64,000 bases of DNA from Schaalia sp. JY-X169 (lineage in GTDB: Bacteria > Actinomycetota > Actinomycetes > Actinomycetales > Actinomycetaceae): NCBI RefSeq assembly GCF_014069575.1, contig NZ_CP059675.1, forward strand, positions 1,116,001 through 1,180,000, read 5' to 3'. Made by a program: the position numbers and the translations under genes. This document shows, in pieces, positions 45,076 through 54,919 of the stretch (position 1 is its first letter; each line of letters starts with the position of its first letter). The notes beneath the pieces are model-generated. The model made no database searches and was not told the DNA's origin. It worked only from the letters and a program-made list of their open reading frames with translations.

Positions 45076-47163
45076 ATGACAGGACTTGAGGACCCAGGCA
45101 CGCCCTCGGACAGCACTAGGAAGCGCTATCCGGGCCCCTATTGGCGGCCAAAAACCTCTGAGATCCCCAAGTCACCTGGCGTCTACAGGTTCAGGGATGG
45201 CGAGGGAAGAGTCATTTACGTTGGAAAGGCGAAGAACCTTCGCGCCCGCCTCACCAACTATTTCCAGGATCCGCTAGTTCTGCACCCGCGCACAGCACGG
45301 ATGGTTCAGGACGCATCCTCTGTGCAGTGGACTGTTGTGGATACCGAGGCTGCTGCGCTCACCCTTGAGTACCAGTGGATAAAGCAGTTCGATCCACGCT
45401 ACAACGTCATGTATAAGGACGATAAGTCCTACCCCTATCTGTCGGTGTCGATGGGGGAGGAGTTCCCCCGGGTTGCGATCTCTCGGGACGCGCATCGGGC
45501 CGAATCCCGGTATTTTGGCCCATACACGAAGGTGTGGGCGATTCGCGAGACCATTGATCTTCTTCTCCCCACCTTTCCGGTTCGCTCGTGTACCCCGGGC
45601 GTATTCCGTCGGGCACAGGCGCAAGATCGGCCCTGCCTTCTGGGATACATCGGGCGCTGCTCAGCCCCGTGCGTGGGGCGGATATCGCCGGAGGACCACA
45701 GGCTTCTCGCAGAAGAGCTATGCGCGTTCATGGACGGTGAGACCGCACAGTGCATGGCGCGACTTCGAGCCGAAATGGCGCAAGCGGCAGACGACCTTGA
45801 CTTCGAGAAGGCAGCACGGAAGCGCGACGAACTTGAAGCACTTGTGAAGGTCCAAGAGAAGAACACGCTGGCGTTGCCCTCCGATGTCGATGCCGACATG
45901 TACTCCCTTGTCGTTGATGACCTTGATGCTTCCGTCCAGGCGTTCTTTGTACGCGGAGGGCGGATCCGCGGGACGCGCGGTTGGGTTCTGGAACGTGGTG
46001 ACGACAGGGACGAGGCCGCGCTGATGCAGGACCTGCTCGAGCAGGTCTATGCCCCCAAAGTTGCGGAGGCGCAGAGGGAAGCCGCAGGCACCCCCCCGAT
46101 GGGAGGTGGGCGAAGCGCACGCCGAGGGCGGACCGCTCCCGTGTCGATAGACGATGTTGCCCACACCCCGGTGGACGCAATTCCGCCCCAGATTCTGGTC
46201 TCCGTCGCGCCCTCGGATCGGGTCAGTATCGAGGAAGTACTGCGGGGCGCGCGGGGCGCGAAAGTGACTATCAAAGTTCCCCAGCGTGGACGTAAGCGGG
46301 AACTCATGGAAACTGTGACGCGCAATGCCAGTGAGGGACTGAAACTGCATAAGACGCGCCGAACAGGTGACCTGACGCAGCGCGCGATCGCCCTCGAACA
46401 ACTTAGGGACGCCCTCGACTTGGAGCGAGCTCCATTGCGTATCGAGTGTTTCGACATTTCCCACACCGGCGGTACCAATAGGGTGGCGTCAATGGTGGTG
46501 TTCGAGGACGGGATCCCGCGCAAGGGCGCATACCGGACGTTCAACATCCGCGGCGATGAGGCACAGACCCAAGACGACACTGCCGCAATGTCTGAGGTGT
46601 TGCAGCGACGTTTTGCTCGGGTCAGCACTGCTGGTGCCACGGAAGAGGTTGAGGAAAGCGCGATGGTGTCCGGGGCGATCGATCCGGATACGGGCAAACC
46701 CCGCAGATTCGCCTACAAGCCAGACCTCCTTGTTGTCGACGGCGGGTTGCCCCAGGTCAACGCGGCACGGAACGCTCTCGCAGATGCGGGTGTTTCACTT
46801 CCTGTGATCGGGTTGGCTAAGCGTCTCGAGGAAGTCTGGCTTCCCAATCAGCCCTACCCGGTGATTTTGCCGAGGTCGTCCCCGGCGCTCTATTTGTTGC
46901 AACACCTACGTGATGAGTCGCACCGCTTCGCCATCAGGGGCCATCGTAAGAAGCGCGGTAAAGCGGCGACTGTCTCGATTCTGGACGCAATTCCCGGGCT
47001 TGGGCCCGCCAGGCAGAAGGTACTGCTGAAGACATTCGGATCGGTGAAGAAGCTTCGGGGCGCCACCATTGAGGAGATCTCAGCAGTTGATGGCTTTGGG
47101 CCATCACTTGCCCGAACAGTCCACTCTCACTTGGCGCAGGAAAGTGGCACACTGGGACAATGA
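45076..47163 (+). CDS. uvrC: excinuclease ABC subunit C
   Basis: Dual-incision nuclease of excision repair, 695 residues. The N-terminal GIY-YIG domain (about 30-110) reads PGVYRFRDGEGRVIYVGKAK. The UVR motif FEKAARKRDELEAL is near 235. The RNase H-like second nuclease domain has IECFDISHTGGT and LLVVDGGLPQ, and tandem helix-hairpin-helix motifs end the protein (IPGLGPARQKVLL, VDGFGPSLA). The frame is open to 44992, but ATG 45076 is the first good start. A weak CAGTAT lies 7 bases upstream. It overlaps rapZ by 4 bases. Confidence 0.96.
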   Translation: MTGLEDPGTPSDSTRKRYPGPYWRPKTSEIPKSPGVYRFRDGEGRVIYVGKAKNLRARLTNYFQDPLVLHPRTARMVQDASSVQWTVVDTEAAALTLEYQWIKQFDPRYNVMYKDDKSYPYLSVSMGEEFPRVAISRDAHRAESRYFGPYTKVWAIRETIDLLLPTFPVRSCTPGVFRRAQAQDRPCLLGYIGRCSAPCVGRISPEDHRLLAEELCAFMDGETAQCMARLRAEMAQAADDLDFEKAARKRDELEALVKVQEKNTLALPSDVDADMYSLVVDDLDASVQAFFVRGGRIRGTRGWVLERGDDRDEAALMQDLLEQVYAPKVAEAQREAAGTPPMGGGRSARRGRTAPVSIDDVAHTPVDAIPPQILVSVAPSDRVSIEEVLRGARGAKVTIKVPQRGRKRELMETVTRNASEGLKLHKTRRTGDLTQRAIALEQLRDALDLERAPLRIECFDISHTGGTNRVASMVVFEDGIPRKGAYRTFNIRGDEAQTQDDTAAMSEVLQRRFARVSTAGATEEVEESAMVSGAIDPDTGKPRRFAYKPDLLVVDGGLPQVNAARNALADAGVSLPVIGLAKRLEEVWLPNQPYPVILPRSSPALYLLQHLRDESHRFAIRGHRKKRGKAATVSILDAIPGLGPARQKVLLKTFGSVKKLRGATIEEISAVDGFGPSLARTVHSHLAQESGTLGQ

Positions 47164-48170
47164 CATCCCAACAAAGACCCGCGACGGGTAGCCAGTTCTC
47201 CGTTCCCGCGCACGTGCGGCCGGAGGCCAGGGATCCGAAGAATCCTCTCACCGCGCCCGGTGGAATCCCGTCTTTGGAGAGAAAAGCAGAAGCGATCCCG
47301 CCACTCCAGCGTGGCAGCGAAGTGCTGATTGTGACAGGGCGGTCCGGTGCAGGAAGGTCGAGGGCGGCAAACGCCCTCGAAGATCTTGACTGGTATGTGA
47401 TTGATAACCTTCCTCCTACTTTGCTGCTCCCGATGGTTGGAATGCTCACTCCTGATGGAGGTGGCGTCCACAGGTTGGCGGCGGTGGTGGACGTGCGTTC
47501 CCGGGAGTTCTTCACTTCGCTTGAGGGCGTCCTCGACGAACTGCGCCACCACGGCATTGCCTACCGGACTATTTACATGGATGCCACAGACCAGGTGCTG
47601 ATTCGGCGCTATGAGTCCAACCGTCGCCCTCATCCTCTCCAGGGTGATGGAACGCTACTTGACGGGTTGAAAGCGGAATCCGAGCTTCTCGCTCCGCTTC
47701 GGGAACGCGCGGATGAAATAATCGACACGTCCGACCTCTCTGTTCACGACTTGGCGCGCTACATGCGCAATGTTGTGGCAGATGAGGGAGATCAGGACAC
47801 GCGGGTTTCCCTGATGTCGTTTGGCTTCAAGAATGGCCTGCCTCTCGATGCCGACCAGGTGTTGGATGTGCGCTTCCTACAAAACCCCTACTGGGTTGAC
47901 GAACTGAGGTCGCTAACAGGGCGGGACCAGCCGGTATCCGACTATGTACTGGACCAGCCTGGGGTACGCCACCTCGCCGACACCTACGCGGAGTTGATTG
48001 CATCTACTCTGGAAGGCTACAAGCGCGAACTCAAGCCATTCGTGACGGTCGCAATCGGTTGCACAGGTGGTCGTCACCGCTCGGTGGCAATTAGTGAATA
48101 CATAGCAGAAAACCTGCGTGAACGGGGTGTTCCAACCCAGATCATGCACCGTGACATGGGGAGAAAGTGA
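47160..48170 (+). CDS. rapZ: RapZ-family nucleotide-binding protein
   Basis: 336-residue P-loop protein of the RapZ/YvcJ family. The Walker A-like GRSGAGRSRAANALEDLDW is near residues 61-79. The C-terminal domain shows VSLMSFGFKNGLP, DVRFLQNPYW and IGCTGGRHRSVAI. In Gram-negatives RapZ controls an sRNA; in Gram-positives its role is less clear. The N-terminus of about 50 residues is variable. ATG 47160 overlaps the uvrC stop (ATGA). The uvrC-rapZ-yvcK-whiA order is standard for actinobacteria. Confidence 0.95.
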   Translation: MTSQQRPATGSQFSVPAHVRPEARDPKNPLTAPGGIPSLERKAEAIPPLQRGSEVLIVTGRSGAGRSRAANALEDLDWYVIDNLPPTLLLPMVGMLTPDGGGVHRLAAVVDVRSREFFTSLEGVLDELRHHGIAYRTIYMDATDQVLIRRYESNRRPHPLQGDGTLLDGLKAESELLAPLRERADEIIDTSDLSVHDLARYMRNVVADEGDQDTRVSLMSFGFKNGLPLDADQVLDVRFLQNPYWVDELRSLTGRDQPVSDYVLDQPGVRHLADTYAELIASTLEGYKRELKPFVTVAIGCTGGRHRSVAISEYIAENLRERGVPTQIMHRDMGRK

Positions 48171-49214
48171 ATGCAGCGTCCCAAGGCGTTCTTGCCCGAT
48201 GATGTGTGGGGGTCCCCGCACATGGAGGCGGCCAAGCTTCTCAACGTAGAAATGGGTCCGAAGGTGGTTGCCTTCGGTGGAGGCCACGGCCTGTCCGCGA
48301 CCCTGCGGGCACTGCGCCACATTACCCACCAAATTTCGGCGGTTGTCACGGTTGCTGATGACGGGGGGTCTTCGGGGCGTATCCGCCAGGAAACCCCGGT
48401 GTTGCCGCCCGGTGATCTGCGAATGGCACTGGTGAGTCTGTGCGACAACTCTGAGTGGTCGCTTACATGGCGCGACCTCATGCAACTCCGTTTGGACACG
48501 GACGGTCCACTTGACGACCACGCCCTCGGCAACCTTCTAATCGTCGGACTGTGGCAAATGTTCGAGGATCCTGTTGTCGGGTTGGACTGGATAGGGCGAC
48601 TTCTTGACTCGCACGGTCGCGTCCTGCCGATGAGTTCCGTCCCGCTGCGGATTGAAGCAACCGTTCGCGAGGGCGATCACACAAAAAGGATCTCCGGGCA
48701 GACGACCGTGGCAGTCGCGGGCGCTGACCTGGTGGACCTGACTGTTGAACCAGCAGATGCGCAGGTACCTCCCCAAACTCTCGAAGCCGTTGCGGATGCG
48801 GAATGGGTGATTCTAGGGCCGGGCTCATGGTTTACATCTGTGATTCCGCATCTACTACTGGACCGTCTTCATCAAGCAATTGTCATGACTCCAGCGCATC
48901 GGGCTCTCATTTTGAATCTGACACCCCAGTCGGGGGAGACCGCACATCTGTCATCGGCCGACCTGGTACGGGAGATCAGTAAGGTTTCACCGGACTTGAA
49001 GATCGACGTTGTGATCGCTGATCCAACAACGGTTGAAGATATCGACGACCTGATGGAAGCAAGTGCATCTCTGGGGGCACGCGTCCTCCTCCGTCAGGTG
49101 AGGTCCGGCACTGACGGGGCCGTACATGACCCGCTACGCCTAGCATCCGCGCTACGTGATGCATTCGACGGGTTCCTGGGGGAAGTCGGAACTACCGAAG
49201 CCTGGCTAGACTAG
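48171..49214 (+). CDS. yvcK: YvcK-family (CofD-like) protein
   Basis: 347-residue UDP-sugar-binding protein of the YvcK/CofD-like family, linked to growth on gluconeogenic carbon sources and to cell shape in other bacteria. The glycine-rich start VVAFGGGHGLSATLRALR and VTVADDGGSSGRIR are diagnostic, as is LPPGDLRMAL. It begins directly after the rapZ stop with no spacer. TyrA-like or transferase alternatives do not fit these motifs. Confidence 0.94.
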   Translation: MQRPKAFLPDDVWGSPHMEAAKLLNVEMGPKVVAFGGGHGLSATLRALRHITHQISAVVTVADDGGSSGRIRQETPVLPPGDLRMALVSLCDNSEWSLTWRDLMQLRLDTDGPLDDHALGNLLIVGLWQMFEDPVVGLDWIGRLLDSHGRVLPMSSVPLRIEATVREGDHTKRISGQTTVAVAGADLVDLTVEPADAQVPPQTLEAVADAEWVILGPGSWFTSVIPHLLLDRLHQAIVMTPAHRALILNLTPQSGETAHLSSADLVREISKVSPDLKIDVVIADPTTVEDIDDLMEASASLGARVLLRQVRSGTDGAVHDPLRLASALRDAFDGFLGEVGTTEAWLD

Positions 49215-49302
49215 GCGAGCCAGCCAGCCACTCAGCAGCTCAGAAGGGCCGGTTCAGCACAAGCAAGAACTCATCTGACTTTGGTGAAATAAGGAGGACG
49301 GA

Positions 49303-50283
49303 TTGTCCCTGACATCTGAGCTCAAGACGGAGTTGGCGCGGCACAAACCAGCCTCGGTTTCCGCAGCGCGTGCGGAATGTGCCGTACTTCTACGTTTTGC
49401 CGGCGGGCTGCACGTTGTCGGAGGACGCGTACTCATCGAGGCGGAGGTCGACTCAGAGCAGGTGGCAGCCAGATTACGGGCATTCTTGCAGAGCCTGTAT
49501 AGGGCTGAATCGCAAGTCATCATGGTTACGGGTGGCGCACTTCGAAAAGGCAACCGCTACGTGATCCGCGTTGTGAAGGATGCCGATGAGTTGGCGCGAG
49601 TGACGGGGCTGATTGATCGAGCAGGGCGTCCCGTCCGCGGGCTTCCAACAGACATTGTCGGCGCAGGCCCCCAAGAGGCGGCAGCAGCATGGCGTGGGGC
49701 CATAATGGCTCGGGGCTCGCTGGTGGAGCCGGGCCGCTCCGGGGCGTTAGAAGTGACGTGTCCCGGACCTGAGTCGGCCCTCGCCCTCGCCGGATGTGCC
49801 AGACGTCTTGGTTCCGCAGCGAGAACTCGTCAGGTGCGCGGCGCAGATCGTGTGACAATTCGTGACTCCGAAGCCGTTGCCGCTCTGTTGGAGGTCCTTG
49901 ACGTCCCGGAGACGTTTGCACTTTGGCAGGAGCAACGCGAGAAGCGTGAAGCTCGGGGAAGTGCCAACCGGCTCGCCAACTTCGATGACGCAAACCTGCG
50001 TAGGTCTGCACGAGCTGCAGTCGCTGCGAGCATGCGCGTGCAGCGGGCCTTCGATATTCTTGGGGACGAAGTCCCAGAACACCTCCGGGAAGCGGGGGAA
50101 TTGCGCGTAGCGAACAAGCAGGCTTCGTTGGAAGAGCTAGGGCAGCACGCGGAACCACCACTGACCAAAGACGCAGTTGCGGGGCGTATTAGGCGCCTCC
50201 TCGCCCTTGCTGACAAGGTTGCAGAGGAACGTGGCATCCCAACCACCGAGGCAGTCATTACCCCGGAAATGCTTGACGAGTAA
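49303..50283 (+). CDS. whiA: DNA-binding protein WhiA
   Basis: 326-residue regulator needed for sporulation septation in streptomycetes and present in non-sporulating actinobacteria too. The N-terminal domain (about 1-215) is related to LAGLIDADG homing endonucleases but lacks nuclease residues. The C-terminal HTH (about 225-310) contains [20 protein letters not shown]. The TTG start has AAGGAGGA 5-12 bases upstream. The 88-base gap after yvcK contains no gene. Confidence 0.95.
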   Translation: MSLTSELKTELARHKPASVSAARAECAVLLRFAGGLHVVGGRVLIEAEVDSEQVAARLRAFLQSLYRAESQVIMVTGGALRKGNRYVIRVVKDADELARVTGLIDRAGRPVRGLPTDIVGAGPQEAAAAWRGAIMARGSLVEPGRSGALEVTCPGPESALALAGCARRLGSAARTRQVRGADRVTIRDSEAVAALLEVLDVPETFALWQEQREKREARGSANRLANFDDANLRRSARAAVAASMRVQRAFDILGDEVPEHLREAGELRVANKQASLEELGQHAEPPLTKDAVAGRIRRLLALADKVAEERGIPTTEAVITPEMLDE

Positions 50284-50335
50284 ATGTCCGAGGGTGTGTG
50301 CGCTTCGCCGCGGGGAATAGTAAGCTGAGAGGTGC

Positions 50336-50366
50336 TTGACCACTGCTGAATGTGGTCCCATACGTT
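50336..50366 (+). promoter_or_regulatory. candidate gap promoter
   Basis: TTGACC at 50336-50341 is a good -35; TACGTT at 50361-50366 is the nearest -10, with a long 19-bp spacer. A small dyad GACCAC/GTGGTC (50338-50343, 50352-50357) lies between the boxes and could be an operator. Confidence 0.4.
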
Positions 50367-50389
50367 AGGCGTGTGGGCAGAAGGTATAA

Positions 50390-51430
<1,041 letters not shown>

Positions 51431-51449
51431 GCAACGGGTTCATTCATGG

Positions 51450-51490
51450 AGTGCCCGCGCATGCGCTAGGCATGCGCGGGCACTTCGTGT
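51450..51490 (+). terminator. terminator between gap and pgk
   Basis: A 15-bp perfect stem AGTGCCCGCGCATGC (51450-51464) / GCATGCGCGGGCACT (51470-51484) with a 5-base loop, followed by TCGTGTT. Confidence 0.75.
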
Positions 51491-51535
51491 TCGGCTCTAG
51501 AAAACCAAACTAAGACTTTCAATAGGAGGCACTCA

Positions 51536-52729
51536 GTGCTGAGGACCATTGATTCCCTGGGGGACTTGAGCGGCAAGACCGTCCTCGTCCGTTCCGACTT
51601 CAACGTTCCGCTCAAGGACGGCGTAATCACCGATGACGGTCGAATCCGCGCCGCACTTCCAACAATCAAACGTCTACTTGACGCTGGTGCGGCAGTCATC
51701 GTCGCAGCCCACCTGGGACGACCCGGCGGCAAGGTAAACCCCGACTACTCGCTGGCGCCTGTGGCGACCCGACTCTCGGAGCTTTTGGATCAGCCGGTCA
51801 TCCTCGCGGAGGACGTGACTGGAGACTCGGCGAAGGCAGTTGCCGCAACTCTTGAACCGGGCCAGGTAGCTCTGCTTGAGAATGTCCGTTTTGATGCGCG
51901 CGAAACCTCTAAGGTTGACGCGGAACGTCACGAGTTGGCCGCAGAATACGCAGCCTTGGCTGACGCATTTGTTTCGGATGGTTTCGGTGTTGTTCACCGC
52001 AAGCAGGCGTCCGTGTATGACATCGCCGAACTGTTGCCTTCGGCAGCCGGTGAGTTGGTGTTCAAAGAGATTGACTCTCTGTCTAAAGCAACCGACAATC
52101 CTGCTCGTCCCTACGTTGTGATCCTTGGTGGGTCGAAGGTCTCTGACAAGCTCGGTGTCATCGCAAACCTCCTCACGAAGGCTGATGCGCTTCTCATCGG
52201 TGGCGGCATGGCCTTCACTTTCCTCAAGGCCGAAGGCTATGAGGTGGGCAAGTCCCTGCTCGAAGCCGATCAGATTGACACTGTCAAGGGTTACCTTGCT
52301 ACGGCAAAAGAGAACGGCGTGGATATTGTCCTGCCCGTAGATGTTGTTGTTGCGCCAGAGTTTGCAGCCGACGCACCTGCGACAGTGGTTCCTGTTTCCG
52401 CGATCCCAGCCGACCAAATGGGCTTGGACATTGGTCCGGAATCAGCGGCACTGTTTGCCGACCACATCCTCAAGGCCAAGACGGTGGCATGGAACGGCCC
52501 CATGGGAGTCTTCGAATTTGAGGCGTTTGCCGGTGGCACAAAGGGTGTTGCGGGCGCGCTTGAAGAGACGGAGGCGTTCACGGTTGTTGGTGGTGGCGAC
52601 TCCGCTGCTGCGGTTCGTATCCTTGGTTTCGATGAAAACAAGTTCTCGCATATCTCCACCGGTGGTGGCGCTTCGCTTGAACTCCTAGAGGGGAAAACGC
52701 TCCCCGGTATCGCAGTTCTGGAGGACTGA
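51536..52729 (+). CDS. pgk: phosphoglycerate kinase
   Basis: 397-residue glycolytic kinase that makes ATP from 1,3-bisphosphoglycerate. It shows [14 protein letters not shown], the AHLGRPGG loop, the hinge [10 protein letters not shown] and the nucleotide loop [12 protein letters not shown], and ends GGGDSAAAV...STGGGASLE. The GTG start follows AGGAGGC. It lies 2 bases before tpiA. Confidence 0.98.
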   Translation: MLRTIDSLGDLSGKTVLVRSDFNVPLKDGVITDDGRIRAALPTIKRLLDAGAAVIVAAHLGRPGGKVNPDYSLAPVATRLSELLDQPVILAEDVTGDSAKAVAATLEPGQVALLENVRFDARETSKVDAERHELAAEYAALADAFVSDGFGVVHRKQASVYDIAELLPSAAGELVFKEIDSLSKATDNPARPYVVILGGSKVSDKLGVIANLLTKADALLIGGGMAFTFLKAEGYEVGKSLLEADQIDTVKGYLATAKENGVDIVLPVDVVVAPEFAADAPATVVPVSAIPADQMGLDIGPESAALFADHILKAKTVAWNGPMGVFEFEAFAGGTKGVAGALEETEAFTVVGGGDSAAAVRILGFDENKFSHISTGGGASLELLEGKTLPGIAVLED

Positions 52730-52731
52730 AA

Positions 52732-53508
52732 ATGGCACGTATTCCCCTAATCGCGGGCAACTGGAAGATGAACATGGATCATGTTCAGGCAGTCGCCCTC
52801 GTCGAAAAGTTGGCTACCGAACTTGATGATCGTCGTTTCGATTACGCACAGACCGACGTCGTCGTTATTCCGCCATACACGGATCTGCGTTCAGTTCAGA
52901 CCGTGATTGATGCGGATAACCTGGAAATCAAGCTGGGCGCCCAGGATGTTGCAGTCTATGAGAGCGGCGCTTACACGGGTGAGATCTCGGCGACCATGCT
53001 GCAGAAGCTGGGTGTTTCGTACGTGGTTGTTGGCCACTCGGAACGTCGCGAGTACCACCAGGAGACAGATGATCTGGTGGGGCAGAAGAGCAAGGCTGTT
53101 CTAGCCCACGACATGATTCCGATCATCTGCTGCGGTGAGGTGCTTGAAGTTCGCAAGTCCGGCCAGCATGTTGATCATGTTGTCAGCCAGATTGAAGGCG
53201 CCCTCGCAGGCTACACGGCTGACGATGCTGCCAAGATTGTCATCGCCTACGAACCCGTGTGGGCAATTGGGACCGGTGAGGTCGCGACTCCGGCAGACGC
53301 CGAAGAGGTTTGCAAGGCGATCCGTGATCTGCTCAAGGCCATGTACAACGAAGAGACCGCGGATGCGATCCGCATTCTCTACGGTGGTTCCGTAAAGTCA
53401 TCCTCGATCAAGGAACTGATGTCACAGCCAAACGTTGATGGCGCCCTTGTTGGCGGCGCTTCGTTGGATGCGGATGAGTTCGCGAAGATTGCTGACTTCC
53501 TCAACTAG
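52732..53508 (+). CDS. tpiA: triosephosphate isomerase
   Basis: 258-residue TIM barrel that interconverts DHAP and GAP. AGNWKMN carries the active-site Lys, VVGHSERREYH the catalytic His, and AYEPVWAIGTG the catalytic Glu and flexible loop; ILYGGSVKSS and GALVGGASL bind phosphate. It follows pgk by 2 bases. A strong terminator follows at 53528. Confidence 0.98.
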   Translation: MARIPLIAGNWKMNMDHVQAVALVEKLATELDDRRFDYAQTDVVVIPPYTDLRSVQTVIDADNLEIKLGAQDVAVYESGAYTGEISATMLQKLGVSYVVVGHSERREYHQETDDLVGQKSKAVLAHDMIPIICCGEVLEVRKSGQHVDHVVSQIEGALAGYTADDAAKIVIAYEPVWAIGTGEVATPADAEEVCKAIRDLLKAMYNEETADAIRILYGGSVKSSSIKELMSQPNVDGALVGGASLDADEFAKIADFLN

Positions 53509-53527
53509 GACGCAGTTCTAGACCACG

Positions 53528-53581
53528 ACAAGGGTGGCGGTACGGCTCTCGCAAGGGGGGTGGCCGCCACCCTTGTTTTTT
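53528..53581 (+). terminator. rho-independent terminator after tpiA
   Basis: A 13-bp perfect stem ACAAGGGTGGCGG (53528-53540) / CCGCCACCCTTGT (53564-53576), followed at once by six T. The 23-base loop is long, but the stem and T run are textbook. Confidence 0.88.
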
Positions 53582-53640
53582 GGGGCAAGGCGCTGCATGT
53601 GTTCTCGACGGTTCGGCGCAGTTCCAGCGGTGGGATGCTG

Positions 53641-53703
53641 TGGTGCTATTCCCGCCGTGGTGCTATTCCCGCCGTGGGTCGCTATGGTGCTATTCCCGCC
53701 GTG
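53641..53703 (+). repeat. 17-bp direct repeats
   Basis: TGGTGCTATTCCCGCCG occurs three times (53641, 53658, 53685). The second and third copies are each followed by TGGGTCGC, leading into the GGTCGCCG hairpin. Confidence 0.75.
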
Positions 53704-53773
53704 GGTCGCCGAAGTCAGCATAGGTCGCCGATAATTCTCAGAAACGACGGCGACCTATGCTGACTTCGGCGAC
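53704..53773 (+). repeat. GGTYGCCG hairpin module, locus 2 (perfect 26-bp inverted repeat)
   Basis: GGTCGCCG (53704) - 11 bases - GGTCGCCG (53723). The arm 53705-53730 is an exact inverted copy of 53748-53773, with a 17-base loop. The right arm runs straight into the 31-bp tandem array. Confidence 0.85.
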
Positions 53774-53857
53774 GTTGGCTTGGGTTGGTGTTGACTTTGG
53801 CGACGTTGGCTTGGGTTGGTGTTGACTTCGGCGACGTTGGCTTGGGTTGGTGTTGAC
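53765..53857 (+). repeat. 31-bp tandem repeat array
   Basis: Three contiguous 31-bp units (53765, 53796, 53827) that differ only at the third base (TTYGGCGACG...), plus a fourth partial unit. Each carries GGCGAC, the reverse complement of GTCGCC. With no unique spacers it is not a CRISPR array. The rest of 53858-53986 shows nothing else. Confidence 0.85.
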
Positions 53858-53986
53858 TTTGGCGACCGTGTCGATGTCCACGACCACGGTGTTCATATGA
53901 CGGCGGATTTCCCGGTAGAGTGGGTCGGTAGTTGTCTCGGCGCTTGCAAGGCGTGCCGAGCTGAGAACATCTTCTAACTCCGATGG

Positions 53987-54241
53987 GTGGGGATCGTGCA
54001 GGTAGTCCAAATCACCATGGTTGTCCTAATCGTCATTTCGAGCTTGTTGCTCATTCTGACGGTACTTATGCATAAGGGGCGCGGGGGTGGGCTTTCCGAC
54101 ATGTTCGGGGGTGGCATTTCTTCGACTGCTGGCTCATCTGGCGTCGCTGAAAAGAACCTCAACCGGATCACGGTAGCTGTTCTGTGTGTTTGGGTCGTTG
54201 CGATCATCGCCTACGGCCTGTTGGTCCGCTTCTACGCCTAG
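53987..54241 (+). CDS. secG: preprotein translocase subunit SecG
   Basis: 84-residue auxiliary subunit of the SecYEG channel. Two membrane helices (about 5-27 and 60-82) flank the conserved loop HKGRGGGLSDMFGGG and GVAEKNLNRIT. The GTG at 53987 lacks a ribosome binding site; GTG 53996, preceded by GGTGGGG, is an equally possible start, removing three residues. secG after tpiA is the usual actinobacterial order. Confidence 0.95.
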   Translation: MGIVQVVQITMVVLIVISSLLLILTVLMHKGRGGGLSDMFGGGISSTAGSSGVAEKNLNRITVAVLCVWVVAIIAYGLLVRFYA

Positions 54242-54435
54242 GGATCATTGCGGGGGAGATGGGACTGCTCCAAGCGGACCATTCCAAGCCGAGCATTCCA
54301 AGCAAGATACTCCGAGCAAAGCCTTCGGAGCAGAATATGTCGCGGCGCCGTCGCCGAATGCGCCGCCCGGTTGCTGATAGCGTCGGCCGGTCGTCAAGCA
54401 CGATCATTCAAGCCCTAGCCGAATTAGCGGACCCC

Positions 54436-54533
54436 CTATGGTTGCCGGTATCGCCTAAGGTTGCCGTATTCTGAATGAAACGCAGGCAACCTTATGTGTC
54501 CGCGGCAACCTTAGGCGATACCGGCAACCATAG
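54436..54533 (+). repeat. GGTYGCCG hairpin module, locus 3 (perfect 31-bp inverted repeat)
   Basis: GGTTGCCG (54440) - 11 bases - GGTTGCCG (54459). The whole arm 54436-54466 is an exact inverted copy of 54503-54533. The 36-base loop includes another GGCAACC. Confidence 0.88.
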
Positions 54534-54544
54534 CGCCGTGGCCC

Positions 54545-54571
54545 CGGCGACCAAAGCTGACAGCGGCAACC
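54545..54571 (+). repeat. extra box pair, CGGCGACC-N11-CGGCAACC
   Basis: CGGCGACC at 54545-54552 and CGGCAACC at 54564-54571, again exactly 11 bases apart. It mixes the C and T forms of the box seen at the other loci. Confidence 0.6.
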
Positions 54572-54588
54572 TTAGTGACGCGTCCTCC

Positions 54589-54664
54589 AAATGTATATGT
54601 TGGGGGCTAATGTGCGTCTGGGGTATGTACCCCAGACGCATTTTTCGTCCCAACGTATACATTT
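54589..54664 (+). repeat. nested palindrome element, copy 2
   Basis: Outer arms AAATGTATATGTTGGGG and CCCAACGTATACATTT (one or two mismatches) enclose a perfect 13-bp inverted repeat TGCGTCTGGGGTA-TG-TACCCCAGACGCA (54613-54640). Size, outer arm and GGGGTA/TACCCC core match copy 1 at 30525. From 54665 to 54919 there are only GC-rich GGAAGGTGCG-type duplications and no gene. Confidence 0.82.
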
Positions 54665-54919
54665 CACGAGAGCGGGCTTGGGAGGGGTCGCGATCTCAGA
54701 TGTGCCGGAAGGTGCGAGCCCGGAAATGCTTGGGACGGTGTGTGGTCGGGGGTGCCCAGCGGTGAGCCGGAAGGTGCGCGCCCGGAGATGGGCAGGGTGT
54801 GCGGCCGGCGGTGCGCCGGAGAAGGTGCGGTGGGGAAGTGCTTGAGATGATGCGCATTCGGTGGCTGCCCCTGAGGGAAGAGCCGACAGCCCCTCGAAGG
54901 AACAGCCACCAAATTGCGC

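Noticed and set aside
53765-53857. Possible CRISPR array (31-bp repeats)
   Set aside because: Units are contiguous with no unique spacers, and no cas genes are in the window; it is a minisatellite.
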